Shown: piece after piece, positions 1-5,445 of the stretch
Numbering within the stretch: the first letter of the stretch is position 1
How the letters are laid out: the number at the start of each line of letters is the position of its first letter
Assembly: GCA_023436395.1 (NCBI GenBank)
Contig: JAEZJJ010000074.1
Span: 1 to 7,326 of the forward strand
DNA: 7,326 nt
From: Bacillota bacterium
GTDB taxonomy: Bacteria > Bacillota > Clostridia > Lachnospirales > Cellulosilyticaceae
Direction: 5' to 3'
Program-made: the position numbers and the translations under genes
Notes under the pieces: generated by a model
Seen by the model: only the letters and a program-made list of their open reading frames with translations
Database searches by the model: none
Told to the model about the DNA's origin: nothing

Positions 1-67
1 AGGTAAAAAGAATGCAGTTTATACTGCAGTAAAAAATCTGAAATACTATAAAACGATTGAAGCATAA
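1..67 (+). CDS. C-terminal end of an unidentified gene (partial)
   Basis: An open frame enters from the left edge (first full codon at 2) and stops at TAA 65-67. It gives a basic 21-residue tail, GKKNAVYTAVKNLKYYKTIEA. The other two plus frames stop earlier. The tail is too short to assign a family. A 6-bp hairpin (13-18 with 23-28) lies inside it, and a weak 5-bp stem (CTTAG/CTAAG) followed by a T-rich stretch occurs at about 79-106, which could be a weak terminator. That this is a real gene end is an inference from the open frame and its position just before a promoter-like sequence. Confidence 0.4.
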   Translation, partial: GKKNAVYTAVKNLKYYKTIEA

Positions 68-115
68 AAGAAATATACCTTAGGAAAAATCTAAGTTTAA
101 TTTTCCTACAGTAAA

Positions 116-146
116 TTGACACGATCACTAAAAAATTATTTATTTT
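116..146 (+). promoter_or_regulatory. Candidate sigma-A promoter upstream of the 104-residue gene
   Basis: A perfect TTGACA lies at 116-121. The best-spaced -10 candidates are poor: TTTATT at 139 with a 17-base spacer, or TATTTT at 141 with 19. A perfect 14-base palindrome at 140-153 (TTATTTTAAAATAA) overlaps the -10 area and could be an operator or simply AT-rich sequence. A TATAAT at 166-171 is an alternative -10 but lacks a good -35. The 12-base string TAAATTGACACG (112-123) recurs exactly at 1372-1383, in the promoter of the HAMP receptor gene. Confidence 0.4.
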
Positions 147-212
147 AAAATAATAAATAATATGATATAATTATTTATGTAATATAGATAATAGGTGAGA
201 AGAGGTGGATTT

Positions 213-527
213 ATGGGAGAAGCTGCTACAGTTGCGTGCCAACCAATGGCATTTATAGGAGAAGAAAAACGCCATAGTAATAATTTTTGTGTCAACCAAT
301 TACCACATAAAGAGAAATTACTTTGGCATATTATAACTAAGACAGACTCAGATACCAACATTAGCTTCAACGTAAAAGAACATCATACATACAAAGAGGA
401 TGATTTAAGGTTTGAAAATATTCAAAATGGCACTATTACACCTTATTATGCTTATAGAAACTTATATATATCAGAAGCTAAAAATGTTACAGGCCATTTT
501 ATTGTAAGAGTAGAAGCAATAGATTAA
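213..527 (+). CDS. Hypothetical 104-residue protein
   Basis: I do not recognise this family. The start is set at ATG 213, because AAGAGGTGG (200-208) sits just before it. A GTG at 195 in the same frame has no ribosome site. The 104-residue product has no signal peptide or membrane segment. It has two cysteines near the N-terminus (C9, C26), then alternating polar and hydrophobic stretches that look beta-rich (about 36-60 and 72-102), ending in HFIVRVEAID. The layout, with N-terminal cysteines and a small beta domain, loosely recalls small self-assembling spore-surface proteins, but no motif proves it. The gene appears to be a single unit: a promoter-like region lies upstream, and a very long hairpin begins directly after the stop codon. 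Confidence 0.75.
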   Translation: MGEAATVACQPMAFIGEEKRHSNNFCVNQLPHKEKLLWHIITKTDSDTNISFNVKEHHTYKEDDLRFENIQNGTITPYYAYRNLYISEAKNVTGHFIVRVEAID

Positions 528-600
528 TTAATTCATTGCATAAGATACAAAGAGACTGTTGCCCCATAACAGTCTCTTTGTATTTTATGCAATGAATTAA
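528..600 (+). terminator. Terminator with a 33-bp stem
   Basis: The left arm (528-560) and right arm (568-600) pair over 33 bp with a single G-U wobble, around the 7-base loop GCCCCAT. The core works as a standard intrinsic terminator: the GACTGTT/AACAGTC stem is followed by the T-rich stretch TCTCTTTGTATTTT. The stem starts at the base after the stop codon. Such length and perfection exceed what termination needs; see findings. Confidence 0.85.
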
Positions 601-619
601 AAAATAATAATAAAAATAA

Positions 620-648
620 GTGAAAAAAGTGAGAGAATAAATTATAAT
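620..648 (+). promoter_or_regulatory. Candidate promoter for the two-TM protein gene
   Basis: A perfect TATAAT lies at 643-648, with GTGAAA (620-625) 17 bases upstream matching four of six -35 positions. Transcription would start about 20 bases before the ATG at 678. This leaves a short leader that still includes the GGAGG at 666-670. Confidence 0.4.
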
Positions 649-677
649 GGAGGAAATTGATTATTGGAGGCACTAAA

Positions 678-1283
678 ATGAATGATTTAGATAAAAGATA
701 TAAACCTACTAAAAAGCAATTTATTATTCCTACCGTTATTTTTGCTTTATGTATGATTACAAGTACTTTTCTATATGAGCAAGGTAAATTGAGGAGTATA
801 GACCCACCTAAACAAAGCTTTTTAGTCCCAGGAACAACAGAAATAGAGCTCGACAAAGTAGGGCATTATACTATCTACTTAGAACTAGATACTTTGTTTG
901 AAGGAAAACACTATGAAGCACCTGAATTTATAGAGAGTTTAAAGTGTGAAGTCATTAAAGGTGATACCGAAATTCAGGTGAATACAGCAGATCTTAACTA
1001 TAAATACAATAGGGATGGTCAGCAAGGAGAGTCTTATTTTAATTTCACAATAGACGAAGCAGGAAAGTATAAAATTATAACGACTTTAGAGGATAAAGTA
1101 GTAAAAGAGGCTGTATTATCTGTAGGACTTAAAAATGAGCATATGGTAAGAGTATTACAGTTTACAGTAGGTGCAGGTGTCATTATGTTAGTAGGAATAT
1201 TTGAATTTATAGGATATATGGTTTATGGGATTATAAAACTGTGTATTTATAAAGCCAAGGTAAAGAAAAGTACATATGTATAG
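678..1283 (+). CDS. Membrane-anchored protein with two TM segments, unknown function
   Basis: The start is ATG 678, with GGAGG (666-670) at 7-base spacing. A TTG at 657 in the same frame is less likely. The 201-residue product has a basic N-terminus (KRYKPTKKQ), a membrane segment at about 15-33, a polar outer region at about 35-155 with beta-type alternation, and a long hydrophobic stretch at about 159-191, followed by a basic tail (KAKVKKSTY). By the positive-inside rule both ends are cytoplasmic and the central domain lies outside. I do not recognise the family. A tiny open frame (647-676, nine codons) overlaps the ribosome site and ends one base before the ATG; it may be chance. A terminator follows, so this is probably a single-gene unit. 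Confidence 0.85.
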   Translation: MNDLDKRYKPTKKQFIIPTVIFALCMITSTFLYEQGKLRSIDPPKQSFLVPGTTEIELDKVGHYTIYLELDTLFEGKHYEAPEFIESLKCEVIKGDTEIQVNTADLNYKYNRDGQQGESYFNFTIDEAGKYKIITTLEDKVVKEAVLSVGLKNEHMVRVLQFTVGAGVIMLVGIFEFIGYMVYGIIKLCIYKAKVKKSTYV

Positions 1284-1303
1284 AAAAAAGTGAGATACAG
1301 AAT

Positions 1304-1340
1304 GGCTAGGCAAAGTAGAGTATTTGCCTAGTTGTTTTTT
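1304..1340 (+). terminator. Rho-independent terminator
   Basis: The arms CTAGGCAAA (1306-1314) and TTTGCCTAG (1323-1331) form 9 bp around an 8-base loop, extended by two G-U pairs. They run directly into TTGTTTTTT. It ends the two-TM protein gene, 20 bases after the stop codon. Confidence 0.85.
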
Positions 1341-1375
1341 ATAATTAAAAAGGATATAATGAAAATTTACATAAA

Positions 1376-1404
1376 TTGACACGGCGATTAATCTGTTATA
1401 TCAT
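1376..1404 (+). promoter_or_regulatory. Sigma-A promoter of the HAMP receptor gene
   Basis: TTGACA (1376-1381) and TATCAT (1399-1404) are separated by exactly 17 bases, about 45 bases before the coding start. The -35 lies in a 12-base string shared exactly with 112-123. A second possible promoter sits just upstream: TATAAT 1355-1360, with TTGTTT 1332-1337 at 17-base spacing inside the terminator T-tract. Confidence 0.6.
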
Positions 1405-1447
1405 ATGAAAAGTATAAAGCATAGTAACACAAGGAGGACATGATTAT

Positions 1448-2698
1448 TTGGTAGTATCTTTAAGAATGAAAGTAACGGCAATTACTTCATGTACTATAAT
1501 GATGGTTTTTATAGTAACAAGTATGATTTATTATTATGGAATCAAACAATATACTATAGGAACTATATATACTCAAGCATTAGGCCTCATACAGGCAACT
1601 CAAATGATGATTGATGGGGATACTTTTCAAAAAGTAATGAAAACTGAAGATATACAAGGTGAAAACTATAGAGAACTCAAGGAAACTTTAGTTACTTTAA
1701 ATCATATTGCCCAAGATGATGATTTATTTATTATAGGGACAAGAGATAATGACTATATCTATTTAACAGATAGTATGAAAGAGTATACACTATCAGAAAT
1801 TCAATTTTTAGAAAATCCAACATTGACAAAAGAAGTGATGGATGAAATAGTACAAACACTAGATAATAATGAGCCTTATTATTTTAATGAAGTACAAAAA
1901 GGATATAGAACAGGATCTATAGGTGTTATAGCTCCTATTATTAATAATAAGGATAAAGTAGTAGGTATAATAGGTTATCAACGCAATGATGTTTTTTTCA
2001 GTGATATGAGATATATTGCATGGATTATTATGTTAAGCTGTATTATCATTATAATCGTATGTACAGTACTAAATTACTGGGGACTTAGAAAGCTAATGAT
2101 ACCTGTTGAAGAGATCGTCGTAGCAATGAAAAAGATTGCATCAGGAAACTTTAAAATAAAGCTTAATACCAAGCGTAAAGATGAAATAGGAATAATAGCT
2201 AAAGAACTTGCTGAAAGTTGTGAAAATATTAATTGTAATGTTGATTATATGAATATGTCAGTAGATAATCTTAGTGGGATGGCTAGGGAAATTTTAAATT
2301 CAGCAAAAAAAGGTATGGCGGAATTTGAAAAATTTGCGACATCTACAAAAGAAATTTCTCTTATCTCTTATGAACAAGTGGATAAAAGAGAAAAAGTAAA
2401 AAGAATATTAACTTATTTAGAAGAAGATATAAGAATTATTATAGAAGATATAGATAAGGGGAAAAATGAATGTAATAAGTGTAAAATCAGTCAAGAATTG
2501 ATAGCACAAGTATCTATTCATGTAGCAAATCTTAACAAGCATTTATATGCCTTAGATTCTATGTTTGATATTATTGATAATCATGTAGTAAACTTAGCAG
2601 CGATTACTGATCAGAAAATGGTTTCTTCCCGGGAATTCAACGATTTAGCAAAACGTTTAAAGAGAGAGATAGAAAGTCTAGACAAGATTAAACTATAA
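1448..2698 (+). CDS. HAMP-domain transmembrane receptor, shortened chemoreceptor-like
   Basis: The product has 416 residues. The start is taken as TTG 1448, with a perfect AAGGAGG (1431-1437) 10 bases upstream. ATG 1466 is the alternative; ATG 1440 is out of frame and stops after four codons. It has TM1 at about 10-30, an extracellular sensor of about 155 residues, TM2 at about 189-209, and a HAMP domain at about 212-265 with the proline near its start (P219) and the DEIG signature (245-248). The last 150 residues are helical and resemble the first part of a methyl-accepting signalling domain (SAKKGMAEFEKFATSTKEIS, then a second helix). The conserved hairpin tip that binds CheA/CheW is absent. 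A CNKC motif (342-345) sits where the two helical arms would turn. It probably senses an outside signal, but its output partner is unknown. There is no histidine kinase, GGDEF or EAL domain. Confidence 0.85.
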   Translation: MVVSLRMKVTAITSCTIMMVFIVTSMIYYYGIKQYTIGTIYTQALGLIQATQMMIDGDTFQKVMKTEDIQGENYRELKETLVTLNHIAQDDDLFIIGTRDNDYIYLTDSMKEYTLSEIQFLENPTLTKEVMDEIVQTLDNNEPYYFNEVQKGYRTGSIGVIAPIINNKDKVVGIIGYQRNDVFFSDMRYIAWIIMLSCIIIIIVCTVLNYWGLRKLMIPVEEIVVAMKKIASGNFKIKLNTKRKDEIGIIAKELAESCENINCNVDYMNMSVDNLSGMAREILNSAKKGMAEFEKFATSTKEISLISYEQVDKREKVKRILTYLEEDIRIIIEDIDKGKNECNKCKISQELIAQVSIHVANLNKHLYALDSMFDIIDNHVVNLAAITDQKMVSSREFNDLAKRLKREIESLDKIKL

Positions 2699-2716
2699 GT
2701 AAAAAATAGATGGCTC

Positions 2717-2775
2717 TATATCAAAAAAAGTATCTTTTGCAATAGGAGGTTGCAAAGGATACTTTTTTTGATATA
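2717..2775 (+). terminator. Terminator with a 26-bp stem
   Basis: The arms 2717-2742 and 2750-2775 pair over 26 bp with one U-G wobble. The 7-base loop TAGGAGG (2743-2749) is itself a ribosome-site sequence. The right arm carries a run of seven T (2763-2769). It follows the HAMP receptor gene and lies before the aldolase gene. Confidence 0.85.
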
Positions 2776-2837
2776 AGATAAAAGTTACAGGTTATCAGTT
2801 TAATAACAGTTTAGAACAGACAAAAGGAGAGATTAAG

Positions 2838-3857
2838 ATGTATAGTTTTAAGAATGATTATAGTGAAGGGGCCCATGAAAATATATTAAAAGCCATGATA
2901 GACTCTAATTTAGAGCAAACCTCAGGGTATGGAGAAGACTTATATACTGATAAGGCAAAGCAATTATTGAAGCAAAAAATAGATAATATGTCAGCAGATG
3001 TTCATTTTTTTGTAGGGGGTACACAAGTTAATTTAACAACAATATCAGCATTTTTAAGACCTCACGAAGCTGTTATTTCAGCACAAACAGGGCATATTAA
3101 TGTACATGAAACAGGTGCTATTGAAGCAACAGGGCATAAGGTAGTAGCTATGCCAACTGAAACTGGAAAGTTAACACCTAATGTAGTACAGGAGGCCCTG
3201 AGAATACATACGGATGAACATATGGTAAAGCCAAGAATGGTATATATTTCTAATTCAACGGAAATAGGGACACATTACACTCTAGAAGAATTAGAGGCAC
3301 TGAGTGCATACTGTAAGGCTCATCATCTTATTCTTTTTATGGATGGTGCAAGACTAGGGGCAGCCTTAATGGCAAAGCATAGTGATGTGTCATTAGCAGA
3401 TTGCGCCAGATTAACAGATGCTTTTTATATAGGAGGAACTAAAAATGGTGCCTTGATGGGAGAAGCATTAGTCATTACTAATCAAGCCCTTAAAGAAGAT
3501 TTTAGATTTATGATTAAACAAAAAGGGGCCCTATTAGCAAAAGGGAGGATACTTGCTCTTCAATTTATTGAACTCTTTAAAGAAGATTTATACTTTGAAT
3601 TAGCAAATCATGCCAATGAAATGGCGAACGTACTAGTAGAGGGAATTAGAAAGGCAGGATATAGCTTTTTAACAGAATCTGCAACAAATCAAATATTCCC
3701 TATTTTTCCTGATGCACTTGTAGAAAAAATAAAAATAGAATTTGATATAACCATATGGGAAAAGAAAGATGAAGAGCATACAGTTGTTCGCCTTGTGACT
3801 TCATGGGCTACCAAGAGGCAAGAGGTAGAACGATTTATCCATTTTATTAACCAATAA
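2838..3857 (+). CDS. ltaE: Threonine aldolase / beta-eliminating lyase family enzyme (PLP)
   Basis: This is a fold-type I PLP enzyme of 339 residues, the usual length for low-specificity L-threonine aldolases, which split threonine or allo-threonine into glycine and acetaldehyde in the cytosol. Visible family features are the N-terminal FKNDYSEGAH and GYGEDLYT (30-37), the PLP-stacking region TGHINVHETGA (84-94), DGARLG (169-174) with the Asp that contacts the pyridine nitrogen and the Arg, and GGTKNG (199-204) with Lys202 as the Schiff-base lysine. The start ATG has AAGGAGA (2824-2830) seven bases upstream. The family also contains enzymes with other beta-hydroxy amino acid substrates, so exact specificity is inferred. 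Terminators bracket the gene, so it is a single unit. The gene symbol reflects family membership only. Confidence 0.92.
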   Translation: MYSFKNDYSEGAHENILKAMIDSNLEQTSGYGEDLYTDKAKQLLKQKIDNMSADVHFFVGGTQVNLTTISAFLRPHEAVISAQTGHINVHETGAIEATGHKVVAMPTETGKLTPNVVQEALRIHTDEHMVKPRMVYISNSTEIGTHYTLEELEALSAYCKAHHLILFMDGARLGAALMAKHSDVSLADCARLTDAFYIGGTKNGALMGEALVITNQALKEDFRFMIKQKGALLAKGRILALQFIELFKEDLYFELANHANEMANVLVEGIRKAGYSFLTESATNQIFPIFPDALVEKIKIEFDITIWEKKDEEHTVVRLVTSWATKRQEVERFIHFINQ

Positions 3858-3876
3858 TAGAAATAAATAGTATATA

Positions 3877-3967
3877 AAAAGGTGTTATATTCTGAATGGA
3901 GTATCGCCTAATAGGTTAGATTTTGATTTTAACTTATTGGGGAAGGTTCATAGATATAACACCTTTT
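3877..3967. terminator. Bidirectional terminator with nested hairpin between convergent genes
   Basis: The outer arms AAAAGGTGTTATAT (3877-3890) and ATATAACACCTTTT (3954-3967) are perfectly complementary over 14 bp. Inside, TGAA (3893-3896) pairs with TTCA (3947-3950), and a further stem forms between about 3907-3917 and 3931-3940. Read on the minus strand the outer stem ends in CCTTTTTATA. On the plus strand it ends in CCTTTTGTT. It separates the aldolase gene (plus) from the 193-residue gene (minus). A 63-base gap between the outer arms is large for a plain terminator. Confidence 0.7.
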
Positions 3968-3998
3968 GTTATAGAAGTAAAAAGACATAAGTAGAAAG

Positions 3999-4580
3999 TT
4001 AACTAGAATACCTGTATACATAGGCGAAGATATCTCTAATATAATGATCATAATTTGATTTTTGAGTACGGGTATTACCAGAATAAAGGATTGGGGCTGT
4101 AACAGCATGATTGAGGAAATCGGGAGTAAGGGTAGTAAGGTTATAAAATTCACCAAAATCATAAAAGTCACGTAAGGTCTTGCCTATATCTAAAAGTGCA
4201 TCATAGTATGTGCCATTTGCAAAGCCTCTCAGTTTAGAAGCAGTAAAGGGTTTAATATAAAAAAAGAGTGATTTAGCAAGCCAACCCGTTGGAGCTATAC
4301 CATCTTTAGTAGTGAATGAAAGAACAAAGTTAATATAATTTGTAAATTCTATAAAATCTCCTGTAGTGGTTTTAATACCAACAATAGGATACCAAAGGTC
4401 TTTGATTTTACCACTGTTAGTACCAGAAGAACTATAAAAAGCAAGGGTTACCCTTTCAATACCATAGACATATGCAATATCTACGTCGATTAAACCGATC
4501 ATTCTGAAGGGGGTTACAGTATAAAGATTAATGCGAAAGCTATCAGGATGTATGTTGACTATACTGCTTGAGTTTGACAT
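3999..4580 (-). CDS. Hypothetical 193-residue protein of the RS/kinase cluster
   Basis: I do not recognise this family. The start is ATG 4580 (reads MSNSSSIVNI), with TTAGGTGA just upstream. A GTG nine bases earlier lies inside that ribosome site and is less likely. The product has no signal peptide and no clear membrane helix. It is rich in Tyr and Phe and looks mostly beta in the first 110 residues (for example RVTLAFYSSSGT, IVGIKTTTGDFIEF, NFVLSFTT). A more helical part follows (about 125-145, TYYDALLDIGKTLRDFYDFG), then a tyrosine-rich end (DIFAYVYRYSS). It lies on the same strand as the kinase, 103 bases downstream. A strong hairpin separates the two, and no obvious promoter lies after it, so expression may depend on readthrough. 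A role with the kinase or the RS-repeat protein is inferred from position only. Confidence 0.8.
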   Translation of the reverse strand: MSNSSSIVNIHPDSFRINLYTVTPFRMIGLIDVDIAYVYGIERVTLAFYSSSGTNSGKIKDLWYPIVGIKTTTGDFIEFTNYINFVLSFTTKDGIAPTGWLAKSLFFYIKPFTASKLRGFANGTYYDALLDIGKTLRDFYDFGEFYNLTTLTPDFLNHAVTAPILYSGNTRTQKSNYDHYIRDIFAYVYRYSS

Positions 4581-4619
4581 GATTATCACCTAAATTAAAT
4601 GGAATGAATGGATAAAAAC

Positions 4620-4660
4620 ATAAACCATATAGTTAAGGAGGGAAGAACTATATGGTTTAT
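4620..4660 (-). terminator. Terminator/attenuator after the kinase gene
   Basis: The arms 4620-4634 and 4646-4660 are perfectly complementary over 15 bp, with an 11-base loop. On the minus strand the stem is followed by GTTTTTATCC, a short T-run fitting an intrinsic terminator 23 bases beyond the kinase stop. The minus-strand loop reads CTTCCCTCCTT. It contains CCTCCTT, the anti-Shine-Dalgarno sequence of 16S rRNA. Confidence 0.75.
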
Positions 4661-4683
4661 ATCTACGTTAGGATATTTACAAA

Positions 4684-5412
4684 TTACGAAATTTTGCTTT
4701 TAAGTTCTTCTAGGTCTCTCTTTATCTCATTAACGCCATTGTAATTGGGTTTAAGACCCATTAACTTTTGTAAGAATAGTCTTTCTTTATTGGTTAAATC
4801 TAGTTCTTCATACCAAGGAAGTTCTTTCTTATAGCGATTTAAATAATAGGAGGTGTAGTAGAGATGGATGAGAAAATCACCCAGATACCAATAATCCATT
4901 TCTTTTACATATCTTTTATTATCAATATAGCGAGCTAAACCAAAGTCGATGAGTACAAGATTATTATCTTCAGATATAATCACATTGGGAAGTCTAATAT
5001 CACGATGAACAATATTGTTTTCTTGTAGAATAGTAATAAGGTCCAAGATTTTAAAGGCAACTTCATAGATTTCCTGTTTGGTAAAATGGTAATCATCTTG
5101 AGCTAATAAGTCTTCAAAAACTTTACCATTTATATATTCTAAGATATAACCTTCTTGACCAGAATGCTTAAATTTTTGAATAAATTTAGGAAAACAGGGA
5201 GAGTCTAATTTTTTTAATAAAGCTTCTTCATAAAACAGCTTTTCACGGGTAGAATTAAGCATTTTTGGCTTAAGTTGTTTAATAACCACCTTTTTTGAAT
5301 TATAGGTTTCAGCAAGATAAACTATGCCATAGCGTCCTTCGCCTATAAGCTGAGTAATTGAATAACCTTGTATTTGTTCTCCAGGTTTATAATATTTATC
5401 CATATATAGCAT
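4684..5412 (-). CDS. Small soluble Hanks-type Ser/Thr protein kinase
   Basis: The product is 242 residues, essentially a bare kinase domain with no membrane segment, PASTA or other sensor module. Landmarks are the glycine loop GEGRYGIVY (24-32), the ATP-binding Lys45 in VVIKQL, a helix-C Glu (E62 or E63), hinge LEYINGK (91-97), catalytic loop HRDIRLPN (136-143) with Asp138 and Asn143, and DFG (156-158). All catalytic residues are present, so activity is likely. The usual catalytic-loop Lys (HRDIKPxN) is Arg140. The activation segment is short, and no APE motif is visible before the helix-F aspartate (about D179). The start may be ATG 5412 or ATG 5403; neither has a strong ribosome site. It lies 33 bases downstream of the RS-repeat gene with no terminator between, so the two are probably co-transcribed. 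The neighbouring Arg/Ser-rich protein is the obvious candidate substrate (inference). Confidence 0.92.
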   Translation of the reverse strand: MLYMDKYYKPGEQIQGYSITQLIGEGRYGIVYLAETYNSKKVVIKQLKPKMLNSTREKLFYEEALLKKLDSPCFPKFIQKFKHSGQEGYILEYINGKVFEDLLAQDDYHFTKQEIYEVAFKILDLITILQENNIVHRDIRLPNVIISEDNNLVLIDFGLARYIDNKRYVKEMDYWYLGDFLIHLYYTSYYLNRYKKELPWYEELDLTNKERLFLQKLMGLKPNYNGVNEIKRDLEELKSKIS

Positions 5413-5445
5413 CTACTTTTTATTAAATTTTTGAACCTACTTATT

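Noticed and set aside
140..370. Minus-strand open frame of 76 codons opposite the first small gene
   Set aside because: It is AT-driven, with a Tyr/Ile-rich tail read from the promoter region, and has no ribosome site; the plus-strand gene is better supported.
647..676. Nine-codon frame (MEEIDYWRH) as a leader peptide of the two-TM gene
   Set aside because: It is explained by the overlapping ribosome-site sequences; there is no separate ribosome site and no attenuator hairpin between it and the ATG.
533..856. Minus-strand open frame of 107 codons
   Set aside because: It starts inside the 33-bp terminator stem and lies opposite the well-supported two-TM protein gene; it has no ribosome site.
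2699..2837. Possible riboswitch or T-box before the threonine aldolase gene
   Set aside because: The 139-base gap holds only the terminator stem of the upstream gene and a ribosome site; no T-box sequence or glycine-riboswitch-like core is seen.
3929..4171. Minus-strand open frame of 80 codons
   Set aside because: It overlaps the 193-residue gene in another frame and runs through the convergent terminator; it is a shadow.
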